NCBI GenBank assembly: GCA_951813395.1
Contig: OX638356.1
Coordinates: 1,281,340-1,345,339, forward strand
Direction: 5' to 3'
Length of the DNA: 64,000 nucleotides
From: Longimicrobiales bacterium
GTDB taxonomy: Bacteria > Gemmatimonadota > Gemmatimonadetes > Longimicrobiales > Gaopeijiaceae
This document shows positions 9,404-19,431 of the stretch, one piece after another (the first letter of the stretch is position 1; each line of letters opens with the position of its first letter). The notes under the pieces are model-generated. The model saw nothing but the letters and a program-made list of their open reading frames with translations. It ran no database searches and was not told the DNA's origin. A program made the position numbers and the translations under genes.

Positions 9404-10096
9404 GTGGATACAATCCCCCCGGCAGGCCGGGTCATCATTCTCCTTGGTTCGCCAGGGGTCGGGAAGGGTACCCAGGGGATCCGCCTGAGCCGGACGATGG
9501 GCTGGGCTCATGTTTCGACGGGGGACCTCCTGCGCGCGGCGCTGAAGGCCGGCACGGCGCTGGGCCTCGAAGCGCGCAGGTTCATGGAAGCCGGCGAACT
9601 CGTGCCCGACGACGTGATCGTGGACCTGGTGCGCGAACACCTTGCGGCGATGCCTTCCGGCCGGGGCGTCGTCCTCGACGGCTTCCCGCGGACCGTACCG
9701 CAAGCGGAGGCTCTGGGCGCCGTCCTCGCGGAAGAAGGGCGCCGCGTCGACCGGGTCGTGCTTCTGGAGGCCGGCGAGGAGGTGCTCGTGAAGCGCATCT
9801 CGGGGCGCCGGTCGTCGCCGGGCGGGCGCGTGTACAACGTCCACTTCGATCCGCCCCGCCGGGCGGGCTATTGCGACGACACCGGCGAAGCCCTGATCCA
9901 CCGCGCCGACGATCAGCCGGAAACGGTGCGCAAACGGCTTGCGGTCTACCATGAGGCCACCGCCCCGCTCGTCGGGTACTACGACGCAGAGGGCGTCCTG
10001 GTGCGCGTCGATGGGGAGGGAGACATCGCCCGGGTGCAGGCCGCGCTGCTGGAGGCGGTGGGTGTCGCGCACGGCTCCACCGTGGCGAGCGACTGA
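9404..10096 (+). CDS. adk: Adenylate kinase
   Basis: A 230-residue adenylate kinase (ATP + AMP = 2 ADP) starting at GTG 9404. The P-loop reads [10 protein letters not shown] (about residues 13-22), followed by [10 protein letters not shown] and the AMP-binding VVLDGFPRT. The LID ([17 protein letters not shown]...[22 protein letters not shown]) has no Cys4 zinc site, so this is the non-zinc type. The gene follows secY by 3 bases and its stop overlaps the start of map. Confidence 0.96.
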   Translation: MDTIPPAGRVIILLGSPGVGKGTQGIRLSRTMGWAHVSTGDLLRAALKAGTALGLEARRFMEAGELVPDDVIVDLVREHLAAMPSGRGVVLDGFPRTVPQAEALGAVLAEEGRRVDRVVLLEAGEEVLVKRISGRRSSPGGRVYNVHFDPPRRAGYCDDTGEALIHRADDQPETVRKRLAVYHEATAPLVGYYDAEGVLVRVDGEGDIARVQAALLEAVGVAHGSTVASD

Positions 10097-11019
10097 TGGC
10101 CCGGCGTTCCCGCAAGGCGATCCATCTGAAGTCTCCCGAAGAGATCGGGGTGATGTCCCGCTGCGGAGACATCATCGCCAGCCTCTTCGACGAGATCGAG
10201 GCGCTCGTGCGCCCCGGGGTGGCCACCGCGGCTCTCGACCGGTTCGTGGACGACTTCGTGCGCTCACACGAGGGTGCCGTTCCGGCGTTCAAGGGCCTTT
10301 ACGGCTTCCCCGGCAGCGCCTGCATCAGCATCAACGAGGAGGTGGTGCACGGAATACCCTCGAAACGCACGCTGCAGGACGGCGATATCGTCTCGATCGA
10401 CGTGGGCGTGAGGCGACGGGGCTGGTGTGCCGACTCGGCCTACACATTTGCCGTGGGCGAAATCGGACCCGAGGCGGCCGACCTCGCGGCCGCGACCTAT
10501 GCGTCCCTGGTGGCGGCCGTGGCCGCTGCCCGGCCCGGAAGCCACGTCGGAGACATCGGAGCGGCGGTGGTCGACACCGTGCACGAGAGCGGCTACCGGA
10601 TCATTCGCGACCTCGTGGGTCATGGCGTGGGGCGCGACATCCACGAGGAACCGCAGGTATCGAACATCGGCCGCGCCGGCCACGGCGTGCCGCTCAGGCC
10701 CGGAATGGTGCTGGCGATCGAGCCGATGCTCGCGATCGGAACCGACGAGATCACGACCCTCGACGACAAATGGACGGTCACGACCCTCGACGGCACACTG
10801 TCGGCCCACTACGAACACACCGTCGCGATCACGGCCGAGGGCCCGCAGATCCTGACCGGGGGCGGGATCTGGAATCGTGCCGGGAAGATCGTGGGCCACC
10901 GGCCTTCGGGCTCATCCCCCGCTGGAACCCGATCACCCTTTCAGGCCCGTGTGCCGCCGGACAAGTCCAGGGCTACCGAACGAAAACGATACCAGCTATC
11001 TTTAAAAGCTATGCTTTGA
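10096..11019 (+). CDS. map: Methionine aminopeptidase with C-terminal tail
   Basis: A 307-residue type I methionine aminopeptidase that removes initiator Met. The metal ligands fit the pattern: [20 protein letters not shown] (two Asp), [15 protein letters not shown] (His), LAIEPM (Glu) and YEHTVAI (Glu). The catalytic domain ends near residue 258 (EGPQILT). About 50 further residues are Ser/Pro/Arg-rich, match nothing I recognise and run into an AT-rich stretch, so the tail may be read-through of former intergenic DNA. infA, normally next, is absent. Confidence 0.94.
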   Translation: MARRSRKAIHLKSPEEIGVMSRCGDIIASLFDEIEALVRPGVATAALDRFVDDFVRSHEGAVPAFKGLYGFPGSACISINEEVVHGIPSKRTLQDGDIVSIDVGVRRRGWCADSAYTFAVGEIGPEAADLAAATYASLVAAVAAARPGSHVGDIGAAVVDTVHESGYRIIRDLVGHGVGRDIHEEPQVSNIGRAGHGVPLRPGMVLAIEPMLAIGTDEITTLDDKWTVTTLDGTLSAHYEHTVAITAEGPQILTGGGIWNRAGKIVGHRPSGSSPAGTRSPFQARVPPDKSRATERKRYQLSLKAML

Positions 11020-11057
11020 ACGATTGGGCCGATGCCAACCAGGAGGAGTCCGTCAAA

Positions 11058-11174
11058 GTGAAGGTCCGCACCAGCGTGAAACCCATGTGTGAGTACTGCC
11101 GCGTCGTCCGCAGGAAGGGCGTCGTCCGCATCATCTGCAGCCGGAACCCCCGGCACAAGCAGCGTCAGGGCTGA
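11058..11174 (+). CDS. rpmJ: 50S ribosomal protein L36
   Basis: A 38-residue L36 starting at GTG 11058 after a strong AGGAGGAG site at 11041-11048. The zinc ribbon is intact: Cys11-x2-Cys14-x12-Cys27-x4-His32, followed by KQRQG. The start [14 protein letters not shown] matches the family exactly. It is the C+ (zinc-binding) form and lies between map and rpsM. Confidence 0.96.
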   Translation: MKVRTSVKPMCEYCRVVRRKGVVRIICSRNPRHKQRQG

Positions 11175-11184
11175 GGACGGGAAC

Positions 11185-11565
11185 ATGGCACGCATCGCGG
11201 GGGTCGATCTTCCCAGGGGCAAGCGAATCGAGGTGGCGCTCACGTACGTGTATGGCGTGGGGCGCACGTCGTCGAAGCGGATACTCGAGGCTGCGGGGAT
11301 CAACCCCGATCTTCGCACGCACGAGCTGACCGATCAGGACGCGAGCCGCCTGCGGCGCGAGATCGAGCAGAACTACAAGGTCGAGGGCGCGTTGCGCACC
11401 GAAGTGTCCATGAACATCAAGCGTCTCATGGACATCGGCTGTTACCGCGGCCTGCGGCATCGCCGGGGCCTGCCCGTGCGGGGACAGCGGACCCACACGA
11501 ACGCGCGCACCAAGAAGGGGCCCAGGCGCGCGATCGCGGGCAAGAAGAAGGCTCCCAAGAAGTAG
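11185..11565 (+). CDS. rpsM: 30S ribosomal protein S13
   Basis: A 126-residue S13 starting [24 protein letters not shown]. It carries the helix-two-turn-helix region and the C-terminal signature [26 protein letters not shown], followed by a Lys-rich tail that reaches tRNA and S19. ATG 11185 follows GGACGGGA. It precedes rpsK with a 70-base gap, one of the largest in the block. Confidence 0.97.
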   Translation: MARIAGVDLPRGKRIEVALTYVYGVGRTSSKRILEAAGINPDLRTHELTDQDASRLRREIEQNYKVEGALRTEVSMNIKRLMDIGCYRGLRHRRGLPVRGQRTHTNARTKKGPRRAIAGKKKAPKK

Positions 11566-11635
11566 CCGGGTGCATCGGATACCCTAACGAGCGGATTATT
11601 CAGGCGCGGGGTAGTGCCCCGCAGGAAGGTGCCGG

Positions 11636-12028
11636 TTGGCAAACCCCAGATCGACGCGGACAAGGAAATCGAAGAAGGTCGTCGCGGCCGAAGGCGTCGC
11701 GCATATCAAGGCGACCTTCAACAACACCATCATCACCATCGCGGACCAGGCCGGGAACGTCCTGGTCTGGGCGACGGCGGGGACGGCCGGCTTCAAGGGC
11801 TCCAAGAAGTCCACGCCTTTCGCCGCCACCATGGCCGCCGAGCAGGCCGGCCGTGATGCCGTCGCGATGGGTGTGCGGCAGATCGTCGTCCGCGTGCAGG
11901 GACCCGGCTCCGGCAGGGAATCCGCGATCCAGGCGCTCGCGTCGGCCGGGCTGAACATTGCCTCGATTCACGATGTGACGCCCCTGCCGCACAATGGCTG
12001 CCGGCCCCCCAAGAAACGCCGCGTGTGA
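11636..12028 (+). CDS. rpsK: 30S ribosomal protein S11
   Basis: A 130-residue S11 in the 30S platform. It starts at TTG 11636: the frame is closed upstream by TAG at 11612-11614 and no ATG or GTG lies between, while AGGAAGG sits at the right distance. Family features are [32 protein letters not shown], the [14 protein letters not shown] loop and [18 protein letters not shown] at the end. Confidence 0.96.
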   Translation: MANPRSTRTRKSKKVVAAEGVAHIKATFNNTIITIADQAGNVLVWATAGTAGFKGSKKSTPFAATMAAEQAGRDAVAMGVRQIVVRVQGPGSGRESAIQALASAGLNIASIHDVTPLPHNGCRPPKKRRV

Positions 12029-12050
12029 CGGAAGAAGAGACTCCACAACA

Positions 12051-12686
12051 ATGGCAAGATACACAGGTCCGGTTTGCAAGCGTTGCCGCAGGGAGGGGCA
12101 GAAGCTCTTCCTGAAGGGCGCCAAGTGCTACACGGAAAAATGTCCCGTCGAGCGGCGCCAGTATCCTCCGGGCCACCACGGGCCGGCGTCGGTCCGGCGC
12201 CGCAAGCAGTCGGATTACGCGATGCAGCTGCGTGAGAAGCAGAAAGTCAAGCGCATCTACGGGCTGCACGAGAAGCAGTTCCGCAACCTGTTCGAGTACG
12301 CCGCCGGCCGGCCGGGGGTCACGGGCGAGAATCTCATCATCGCGCTCGAGAGCCGTCTCGACAACGTGGTCTTCCGGATGGGCCTGACGGCCAGCCGTCG
12401 TCAGGCTCGCCAGCTGGTCCGGCACCGCCACGTTTCCGTAAACGGGACCACGGTGAACATACCGAGCTATCGGCTTTCCGCCGGCGACGAAGTCGCGCTG
12501 CGCTCGAAGTCCCGGGATCTGGACCTGGTTGCGGCGAGCCTCGAGGCGCGCACCCGACCGCCGCTGCTCGACTGGCTGTCGCTTGACGAGAAGAGGCGGG
12601 TCGGCAGGGTCGTGCGGGCGCCCACGCGGGGAGACATACCTCTCGCCGCGCAGGAACAATTGATCGTCGAACTCTATTCCAAGTGA
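12051..12686 (+). CDS. rpsD: 30S ribosomal protein S4
   Basis: A 211-residue S4 of the zinc-binding (C+) type: a Cys-x2-Cys pair near residue 9 (VCKRCRREG) and a Cys-x4-Cys pair (CYTEKCPVERR). The RNA-binding S4 domain is at about residues 100-160 (RLDNVVFRMGLTASRRQARQLVRHRHVSVNG). It nucleates 30S assembly and can regulate the alpha operon translationally in other bacteria. It starts at ATG 12051. Confidence 0.97.
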   Translation: MARYTGPVCKRCRREGQKLFLKGAKCYTEKCPVERRQYPPGHHGPASVRRRKQSDYAMQLREKQKVKRIYGLHEKQFRNLFEYAAGRPGVTGENLIIALESRLDNVVFRMGLTASRRQARQLVRHRHVSVNGTTVNIPSYRLSAGDEVALRSKSRDLDLVAASLEARTRPPLLDWLSLDEKRRVGRVVRAPTRGDIPLAAQEQLIVELYSK

Positions 12687-12722
12687 CCCTGCGGAGAGTC
12701 GCACCGTCGGCGGTCCACGGGG

Positions 12723-13805
12723 ATGCAAACGGGCAAAAACCAGACCAGGGGGATACTTACGGTGACTTTGGAGCTTGATCTTTCGGGTCTCGTTCTTCCG
12801 GAGCGCATCGAGATTGCGGAGATGTCGGAGGACGGCCGTTCTGCGGTCTTCGTCCTTGAGCCGCTCGAGCGGGGCTTCGGGCATACGCTGGGCAACTCGG
12901 TGCGCCGCGTACTGCTTTCCTCGCTGAAGGGATCTGCGGTATGGGCATTCCGGATCGACGGGGTGGTCCATGAGCATCAGACCATCGGTTCCGTCGTGGA
13001 GGATGTGCACCAGATCATCCAGAACCTGAAGTCGCTCGTGGTGAGCCTCGACGACGATGTCGACGAAGCGGTCCTGTCGATCCGGGCGACCAGGGCGGGC
13101 CCGATCAGCGCGCGCCAGATCAAGGCACCCGGGTCGGTCACCATCCACGATCCCGAGCATCACATTCTCACGCTGCAGGACGACCGGGAACTCAATGTCG
13201 AACTGCGCGTGAACAAGGGGCGAGGCTTCGTGCTCGCGGACCAGGGCCCGGTGCCGGAGGACGCCCCGGTGGACCTGGTTCGCATCGACGCGATCTACAA
13301 TCCGGTGTTGCGCGCAAACTTCACCGTCGAGGAGACGCGTGTCGGACAGAGGACGGACTTCGACAAGCTCTCCATCCATGTGGAGACCGACGGGTCGGTC
13401 GATCCGGAGAGCGCCATTCGGTACTCGGCGGATCTGGTCCGGAAGCATCTGGAATACATGCTCTACTTCTCGATCGGCGGGCTTCCCGAGGACGAACCGA
13501 GCACCGTCGCACCGGTCCCGAAAAAGATGGTCGAACTGTTCCACACCTCGATCGAGGATCTGGCCGAGCTGAGCGTTCGCTCGCGCAATGCGTTGACGAG
13601 GGATTCGATCAATACGATTGGAGACCTGATCAGCCGTACCGAAGAGGAGATGCTGGACATCGACAACTTCGGCAAGAAGTCGCTGAAGGAGATGCGGGAT
13701 ATCCTGGCGGTATACGGGCTGACATTCGGGATGAGAATAGAGAAGGGAGATGACGGGAGGCTCTTCGTCATCCAGGAGGGAGCCGTGGAGTCGGCGGGGG
13801 AATAG
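12723..13805 (+). CDS. rpoA: RNA polymerase subunit alpha
   Basis: A 360-residue alpha subunit, slightly longer than the common ~330. The N-terminal assembly domain shows EPLERGFGHTLGNSVRRVLLSSLKG; the C-terminal domain shows SVRSRNALTRDSINTIGDLI and IDNFGKKSLKEMRDIL, used for UP-element and activator contacts. It is chosen from ATG 12723, though a shorter start near VTLELDLSG is possible. It is the penultimate gene of the alpha operon. Confidence 0.97.
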   Translation: MQTGKNQTRGILTVTLELDLSGLVLPERIEIAEMSEDGRSAVFVLEPLERGFGHTLGNSVRRVLLSSLKGSAVWAFRIDGVVHEHQTIGSVVEDVHQIIQNLKSLVVSLDDDVDEAVLSIRATRAGPISARQIKAPGSVTIHDPEHHILTLQDDRELNVELRVNKGRGFVLADQGPVPEDAPVDLVRIDAIYNPVLRANFTVEETRVGQRTDFDKLSIHVETDGSVDPESAIRYSADLVRKHLEYMLYFSIGGLPEDEPSTVAPVPKKMVELFHTSIEDLAELSVRSRNALTRDSINTIGDLISRTEEEMLDIDNFGKKSLKEMRDILAVYGLTFGMRIEKGDDGRLFVIQEGAVESAGE

Positions 13806-13808
13806 GTC

Positions 13809-14159
13809 ATGCGTCACCGAAAAAAGGGCAGGAACCTCTCGCGCTCGCCGAGCCACCGCAAGGCGCTGTTGCGGAACATGGCGACGTCGCTCTTCCAGCA
13901 CGAGCGAATCACGACGACGACGGCCCGCGCCAAGGAGCTGCGGCCCTACGCGGAGCGCCTCATTACGCTCGCCAGGCGGGGAGACCTGCACGCGCGCCGG
14001 CTGGCGGCCCGCCGGATCGCCGACCGGGATGTGCTGAGCAAGCTCTTCGACGACATCGCGCCGCGATACGCCGAGCGTCCGGGAGGCTACACCCGCATTC
14101 TGAAGCTGGGCAACCGGAAGGGCGACGCCGCCGAAATGGCGCTTATCGAGCTAGTGTGA
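13809..14159 (+). CDS. rplQ: 50S ribosomal protein L17
   Basis: A 116-residue L17. It starts [34 protein letters not shown], then [14 protein letters not shown] and [28 protein letters not shown], all standard. L17 lies at the exit-tunnel side of the 50S. It is the last ribosomal gene in the block, 3 bases after rpoA. Confidence 0.97.
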   Translation: MRHRKKGRNLSRSPSHRKALLRNMATSLFQHERITTTTARAKELRPYAERLITLARRGDLHARRLAARRIADRDVLSKLFDDIAPRYAERPGGYTRILKLGNRKGDAAEMALIELV

Positions 14160-14233
14160 TAGAATCGGGCGGCACGGGGAGGTTCCGCGGAACCTCGACA
14201 GGCGAACTTGGAACGCGCAAAGGATTGGGCCAG

Positions 14234-14794
14234 ATGGTAACGTTGCTGAAGTCGCGCTCGGGAGCGGTTCGACAGGGGACCCTGCTCATGCTGCTGAGCT
14301 TCCTCGTGGTTGGGGGGTTCCTTTACTGGCTTTCCGTCACGGCCGAGCCGACCGAGGTCGTGGTCGAGGAGCCGGAAGACGACGGCATGGTGAATGAAGT
14401 CGCCTTCGCGGACTTCTCCAGCGGACCGCCGGGCTACGTGGGGCAGGAACTCACGCTGCGAAGCATCACGGTGAGCAGCCTGTTGCGGCCGCACGCCTTC
14501 TGGACGAGCCTGATGGACCAGCAGCAGACGGCCTACCTGCTGCACTTCTCCGACGCGCTGGTGGCCGACTCGGTGTCAGTGACGGAGGGGATGATGGTGG
14601 ACGTCATGGGAACGGTCATGACGATGTCCGACTCCATTCTGGACGCCTGGGAGGCCGCCGGGGCCTTCCCGAACGAGGTCGATCGCGTGCTGGCCGAATT
14701 CGCGGAGACCTTTATCGAGGTCACCGTACTCGGCGGCGACGAGGCGGTTGGCGAGTCCTCCGGGTCCCCCGAGTCTTCCGAGCCCGCTTCCTGA
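14234..14794 (+). CDS. Membrane-anchored protein of unknown function
   Basis: Not recognised. From ATG 14234 (after AAAGGA) it is 186 residues: a short basic N-terminus, one hydrophobic segment at about residues 16-34, and an acidic periplasmic part. The soluble region (about residues 60-165, YVGQELTLRSITVSSLL ... MMVDVMGTVMTMSD ... FIEVTVLGG) alternates beta strands in a way that resembles an OB fold; that is inference only. A Ser/Glu-rich tail follows. A GTG at 14156 overlapping the rplQ stop would add 26 residues without improving the signal-anchor layout. Confidence 0.7.
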   Translation: MVTLLKSRSGAVRQGTLLMLLSFLVVGGFLYWLSVTAEPTEVVVEEPEDDGMVNEVAFADFSSGPPGYVGQELTLRSITVSSLLRPHAFWTSLMDQQQTAYLLHFSDALVADSVSVTEGMMVDVMGTVMTMSDSILDAWEAAGAFPNEVDRVLAEFAETFIEVTVLGGDEAVGESSGSPESSEPAS

Positions 14795-14822
14795 ACCGGT
14801 CTCCGCGCCGGCATCGTTTGGA

Positions 14823-16211
14823 ATGAGGGCGGCGCGGGCCGAAACCGGACGGCGGGAAGTGGCGGATACCTGTCAGGAAGACACGCCGGAGTCGAAGCGG
14901 TCGCGCCTGGAATCGGGTGACGCGGTGTTCGGGGTCGTAGGCCTCGGGTACGTCGGTTTGCCGCTGGCCGCGGAGGCCGTCGCGCACGGGATACGCGTCG
15001 TCGGTTTCGACGTTGATGCCGGGGTCGCGGACGGCGTCAACAGGGGCCGCAGCCACATCCCTGACCTGCCTGGATCGGCGGTGGCGACCGCGAGAGAGCG
15101 CGGGTTGCTCGAAGCCACCACGGATATGGGGCACCTGGCCCGGTGCGACGTGGTATCGATCTGCGTGCCCACGCCCCTTTCGAAGACCCGGGATCCGGAC
15201 ATCTCGCACGTTCTTGCGGCCGCCGAGGCCGTGGCCGCGGTGCTCAAGCGTGGCCAGCTCATCGTGCTGGAGTCGACGACCTATCCGGGCACGACCCGCG
15301 AAGTCGTGCTGCCGATCCTGCGCCGGAGCGGGCTCGAGGCCGGCATCGACTTCAACCTGTGCTTCTCCCCTGAGCGGGTGGATCCGGGTAACGATACCTG
15401 GAAGACGGGGAACACACCGCGCATCATCGGTGGCGTCACGCCGCGATGCACCGAGGTCGGTGTGGCGTTCTACTCGCGGTTCGTGGACGACATGGTGGCC
15501 GTGTCGTCGGCCGAGGCCGCCGAGCTGGCGAAGATCCTCGAAAACGCGTTTCGCGCGGTCAATATCGGGCTGGTCAACGAGATGGCGCTGATCGCCGACC
15601 GGCTCGAGCTCGACATATGGGAGGTGATCGAGGCGGCGGCAACAAAGCCGTTCGGCTTCATGAAGTTCACGCCGGGGCCGGGTCTCGGTGGTCATTGCCT
15701 GCCGGTCGACCCGCACTATCTGTCGTGGAAGATGCGCGCGATGGACTACCGCACCCGGTTCATCGAGACGGCCTCGGAGATCAACGCCGAGATGCCCACC
15801 TTCGTGGTGGGCAAGGTCAGAGACGCGCTCAACGCGGCGCGCAAGCCCGTGAACGGGTCCCGGGTCGTACTGCTCGGCGTGGCGTTCAAGAAGGACGTCG
15901 ACGATGTGCGCGAATCTCCCGCGATGGATATCCTGGAACTGCTGGAACGCGACGGGGCGGAGGTGCTCTACCACGATCCCCACGTGCGCGAGTGGCCGAC
16001 GCGGGACGGTCGCGTACTGCGGTCGCAGCCCTTCGGCGAGAGTCTGCTCAAGGGGGCGGACGCGGTCGTGATCGTGACGGATCACTCCGCGCTCGACGCA
16101 CGGGAGATCTATCGGCTGTCGCCGATTCTCGTCGACGCGCGAAACGCCACCGCCGCGGTCCCCGAGTCGCGGAGCTCGTCCCGTCCGCAGCGCTGGATCG
16201 TGAAGGGATGA
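14823..16211 (+). CDS. Nucleotide-sugar dehydrogenase (WbpA/WecC-type)
   Basis: A 462-residue NAD-dependent UDP-sugar 6-dehydrogenase of the branch that oxidises UDP-GlcNAc or UDP-ManNAc to the uronic acid. The N-terminal Rossmann motif reads VGLGYVGLPLA. The catalytic Cys is residue 292 in GGHCLPVDPHYL, and the central FSPERVDPGN and the C-terminal GVAFKKDVDDVRESPA are typical. It overlaps the next gene, another UDP-sugar dehydrogenase, by 4 bases. Substrate specificity cannot be decided from sequence alone; WbpA-like UDP-GlcNAc use is my first guess. The ATG at 14823 is preferred over upstream starts inside a Pro-rich reading frame. Confidence 0.88.
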   Translation: MRAARAETGRREVADTCQEDTPESKRSRLESGDAVFGVVGLGYVGLPLAAEAVAHGIRVVGFDVDAGVADGVNRGRSHIPDLPGSAVATARERGLLEATTDMGHLARCDVVSICVPTPLSKTRDPDISHVLAAAEAVAAVLKRGQLIVLESTTYPGTTREVVLPILRRSGLEAGIDFNLCFSPERVDPGNDTWKTGNTPRIIGGVTPRCTEVGVAFYSRFVDDMVAVSSAEAAELAKILENAFRAVNIGLVNEMALIADRLELDIWEVIEAAATKPFGFMKFTPGPGLGGHCLPVDPHYLSWKMRAMDYRTRFIETASEINAEMPTFVVGKVRDALNAARKPVNGSRVVLLGVAFKKDVDDVRESPAMDILELLERDGAEVLYHDPHVREWPTRDGRVLRSQPFGESLLKGADAVVIVTDHSALDAREIYRLSPILVDARNATAAVPESRSSSRPQRWIVKG

Positions 16212-17530
16212 AGATCGCGGTGCTGGGAAGCGGGTATGTGGGGCTCACAACGGGGGCGTGCCTCGCGGAGACGGGCAACGATGTGGTGTGCGCGGACGTC
16301 GTACAGGAGAGGGTGGATGCCCTCAACAGGGGAGAACTCCCCTTCTTCGAACCTGGCCTCGCCACGCTGTTGGCGGAAAACATGGCAGCGGGGCGCCTCA
16401 TTTTCACCGCCGACAACGCGATGGCCGTGCGCGAATCGTACATCGTTTTCATCACCGTCGGTACGCCGCCGGACGACGACGGATCCGCCGACCTGCAACA
16501 CGTCCTCGCGGCGGCCCGGGACGTCGGCCGTGCGATGGACGGGGAGCGGATCGTGGTCACCAAGAGCACCGTGCCCGTGGGAACCGCGCGGATGGTGCGC
16601 GAGGTCATCGAGGCCGAGACGGATCATCCCGTGCACGTGTGCTGCAACCCGGAATTCCTGAAGGAAGGCGCGGCGATCAGCGACTTCAAACGACCGGACC
16701 GCGTAGTGCTGGGTGTCGACAACCGCCGGGCGGCGGAAGTGCTCCGGGACCTCCACGCGCCTTTCGTACGCACGGGAAAAGAGATCCTGGTCATGGACAC
16801 GGATTCGGCCGAGATCACGAAATACGCGGCAAACGCGATGCTTGCCACGCGCATCAGCTTCATGAACATGATCGCCCGCCTCTGCGAGCGCTCGGGTGCC
16901 GATGTGGACATGGTGCGCCTCGGCGTGGGTTCGGACACCCGAATCGGTCCCACCTACCTGTTTCCGGGTCTGGGATACGGAGGCTCGTGCTTCCCCAAGG
17001 ACGTCACTGCGCTTGCGCGGATCCTCAATGCGATGGAGGTCGACGCGTCGATTCTCGAAGCGGTCGAGCGCGTCAACGAAGGGCAGAAGCGACTTCTCAT
17101 CGAGATGGCGGTCGAGCGCTTCGGCGAAGACCTGCGGGGGCGGACGTTTGCAGTGTGGGGACTCGCGTTCAAGCCGGATACCGACGACATGCGCGAGGCG
17201 CCCAGCCTGGTCACGATCCGTGGTCTTCTGGAGCGGGGCGCCAGGGTCGTCGCCCACGATCCGGTCGCGCTGGAGGCGGCGCGGGACATCCTGGGGCGCA
17301 GTATCGAGTACCGCGACCGCAACTACGACGCGCTCGCCGGCGCGGACGCCCTGCTCATCCACACCGAGTGGCACCCCTATCGACACCCGGATTTCGCGCG
17401 AATGCGTGCGGCGTTGGGCAGCGCGGTGGTGTTCGACGGGCGCAACCTCTATGCCCCGGGATTCATGCAGGAACTGGGATTCGAGTATTATTCCGTGGGA
17501 CGGCGTCCCACCCGGCCGGTGGCGGACTGA
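16208..17530 (+). CDS. ugd: UDP-glucose 6-dehydrogenase
   Basis: A 440-residue UDP-glucose dehydrogenase (UDP-Glc + 2 NAD+ to UDP-GlcA). Motifs: LGSGYVGLTTGACLAE (NAD fold), FITVGTPPDDDGSADL, TKSTVPVGT, CNPEFLKEGAAISDF, catalytic Cys261 in GYGGSCFPKD, and WGLAFKPDTDDMREAPS. Its product is the substrate of the decarboxylase-like enzyme encoded 3 bases downstream, so the two probably work in sequence. Confidence 0.94.
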   Translation: MKIAVLGSGYVGLTTGACLAETGNDVVCADVVQERVDALNRGELPFFEPGLATLLAENMAAGRLIFTADNAMAVRESYIVFITVGTPPDDDGSADLQHVLAAARDVGRAMDGERIVVTKSTVPVGTARMVREVIEAETDHPVHVCCNPEFLKEGAAISDFKRPDRVVLGVDNRRAAEVLRDLHAPFVRTGKEILVMDTDSAEITKYAANAMLATRISFMNMIARLCERSGADVDMVRLGVGSDTRIGPTYLFPGLGYGGSCFPKDVTALARILNAMEVDASILEAVERVNEGQKRLLIEMAVERFGEDLRGRTFAVWGLAFKPDTDDMREAPSLVTIRGLLERGARVVAHDPVALEAARDILGRSIEYRDRNYDALAGADALLIHTEWHPYRHPDFARMRAALGSAVVFDGRNLYAPGFMQELGFEYYSVGRRPTRPVAD

Positions 17531-17533
17531 ACG

Positions 17534-18508
17534 ATGCGCGTGCTGATCACCGGAGCGGCAGGCTTCCTCGGTTCGCACCTTGCGGACCGCTTCCTGGCCG
17601 AGGGGTATGGTGTGGTCGGCGTCGACAACTTCGTCACCGGTTCGTCCGACAACCTCGCGCATCTCGAACGGGATCGGCGGTTTCGGCTCATCCAACACGA
17701 CATCGCGACGCCGCTGTCCGTCGATGAGGCGCTGGACGGTGTCCTGCACTTCGCGTCGCCGGCCAGCCCGCCCGACTATCTCGATCTGCCGATCCAGACG
17801 CTCCAGGCTGGAGGGTTCGGGGCGTGCCACACGCTGGATCTCGCCCTGCGCCATCGGGCCCGCTATCTGCTGGCCTCGACCTCGGAGGTATACGGAGATC
17901 CCCAGGTGCATCCCCAGACCGAGGACTACTGGGGCCATGTCAATCCGGTGGGTCCGAGGGGCGTCTACGACGAGGCGAAGCGGTATGCCGAGGCCATGAC
18001 CATGGCCTACCACCGGGCGCGTGGGCTGGACACGGGCATTGTGCGGATCTTCAATACCTACGGTCCGCGCATGCGTCCCGGCGACGGGCGCGTGGTATCC
18101 AACTTCATCGTGCAGGGACTGCGTGGGGAGCCGATGACCGTGTACGGCGACGGATCGCAGACCCGTTCGTTCTGCTATGTGGACGACTGCGTGGACGGGA
18201 TCTTCAGGCTCTTCGAGTCGACGCGGGTGGATCCCGTGAATATCGGCAACCCGGAAGAGGTCACCGTTCTTGAACTGGCTCGCAGGGTGATGCAGCAGAC
18301 GGACTCGTCCGAGGCGCCCGTGTTTCTCCCACTGCCGGTTGACGACCCCGGTGTGAGGTGTCCGGACATCTCGGCGGCGCGCCGGTGCCTTGACTGGTCC
18401 CCGCAGATCGGCTTGCGCGAAGGCTTGCGGCGAACGGTCCGCTATTTCAGCGGCCTGGCCGCGGTCGCGAACGTGCGTTCGCGGGTCTTGCGGGAGGCGG
18501 TCTCGTGA
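17534..18508 (+). CDS. UDP-glucuronate decarboxylase (UDP-xylose synthase-like)
   Basis: A 324-residue short-chain dehydrogenase/epimerase. It has the NAD motif [13 protein letters not shown], the catalytic Tyr145-x3-Lys149 (YDEAK), and the UXS-type signatures [28 protein letters not shown] and [10 protein letters not shown]. Most members convert UDP-glucuronate to UDP-xylose through a 4-keto intermediate. The stretch after IQTL ([15 protein letters not shown]) departs from the usual GT-rich version. Placement right after ugd supports the role; a UDP-glucuronate 4-epimerase remains possible. Confidence 0.85.
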   Translation: MRVLITGAAGFLGSHLADRFLAEGYGVVGVDNFVTGSSDNLAHLERDRRFRLIQHDIATPLSVDEALDGVLHFASPASPPDYLDLPIQTLQAGGFGACHTLDLALRHRARYLLASTSEVYGDPQVHPQTEDYWGHVNPVGPRGVYDEAKRYAEAMTMAYHRARGLDTGIVRIFNTYGPRMRPGDGRVVSNFIVQGLRGEPMTVYGDGSQTRSFCYVDDCVDGIFRLFESTRVDPVNIGNPEEVTVLELARRVMQQTDSSEAPVFLPLPVDDPGVRCPDISAARRCLDWSPQIGLREGLRRTVRYFSGLAAVANVRSRVLREAVS

Positions 18509-19431
18509 CCCGCGGCCGATGGTGCCGCGCGGCTCTTTGCGGGGGCGCTCTGGTTCTACTGATCCCGGCATGTGGAGCGGATCCGGACGACGCGGCCTCG
18601 CTCCTGCGGGGCGACCAGGCGTTCGCGCGTGGCGAGTACGAGGAAGCGCTTGCCGAGTATCGTCTCGCTCTGCTCCGGGAAGATCCGGGAACGGACGGCG
18701 TCGTACGGGCCGCGCACGCCTACGTGGCGCTTGGGCGGGTAGACGAGGCCCGCTCGCTGTACGATCAGGCCGTCGCGGTGGATGACGCCTACGGCAATCA
18801 GGCGGTGTCGGACTTCGTCGCCCTTGCAAGGCGCGAGCACGCAGCGGGCGACAGCTACGGAATGGCGTCCGCGATGGAGGCGGCCCTGCACTTCCGCCCG
18901 GGTATCGTCGTGGAGGGGCTGGCGCTGCCGATGGCGCGTCACTACAGCAACAGCGGTGAGTACGCGCGTGCGCGGCCACTCTACCTGAGGGCGCTGGGCC
19001 AGAACCGCGACGATGCCGACATCGTGTTCGAGACCGCGCTCGCGCACGAGGAGATCGGCGACTGCGAGCGGGCGCTGGTGTACTTCGACGAGTTTCGGGA
19101 GTTGGCGCCGCGGCGAGCGGCGGAGGTCAGCTGGCACGTGGGCTCCTGTTCCTTCCAGCTCTCCAGGGAACTGGCCGAGGAGGGGGCGCTCGACGAGGCG
19201 CTGCGGTACCTGGACGCGATGATCGATCTGGCGGAGCCCAGGCCGCTGCTGGCACAGGCATACATGGACAAGGGTGAAGTGCTCGCGCAACTCGGCGATT
19301 GCCTCTCCGCGCTGGAGGCCTTCCGCGCCGTCGTGGATGCGGACGCATCCGGGTCCGGTCCGCTGGTGGGTCAGGCGAGAGCACGCGTGGACCAGATCCG
19401 TTTCGGGGAACGGGGGGACGCGCCATGCTGA
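18505..19431 (+). CDS. TPR-repeat lipoprotein
   Basis: A 308-residue secreted lipoprotein: hydrophobic leader then LLIPAC with the lipid Cys at residue 23. The rest is helical TPR-like repeats (for example [60 protein letters not shown]). TPR arrays act as protein-binding scaffolds; the partner is unknown. It starts at GTG 18505 overlapping the previous stop, and its end overlaps bamD by 7 bases, suggesting an envelope-assembly role next to BamD. Confidence 0.82.
   Translation: MTRGRWCRAALCGGALVLLIPACGADPDDAASLLRGDQAFARGEYEEALAEYRLALLREDPGTDGVVRAAHAYVALGRVDEARSLYDQAVAVDDAYGNQAVSDFVALARREHAAGDSYGMASAMEAALHFRPGIVVEGLALPMARHYSNSGEYARARPLYLRALGQNRDDADIVFETALAHEEIGDCERALVYFDEFRELAPRRAAEVSWHVGSCSFQLSRELAEEGALDEALRYLDAMIDLAEPRPLLAQAYMDKGEVLAQLGDCLSALEAFRAVVDADASGSGPLVGQARARVDQIRFGERGDAPC

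Noticed and set aside
8153-10072. Long - strand open frame (639 codons) opposite secY and adk
   Set aside because: Mirror frame of GC-rich coding sequence; low-complexity His/Asp/Arg composition and no family motif, while secY and adk are certain.
16109-18979. Very long - strand frame (956 codons) opposite the UDP-sugar genes
   Set aside because: Antisense shadow caused by high GC at third positions; no recognisable domain.
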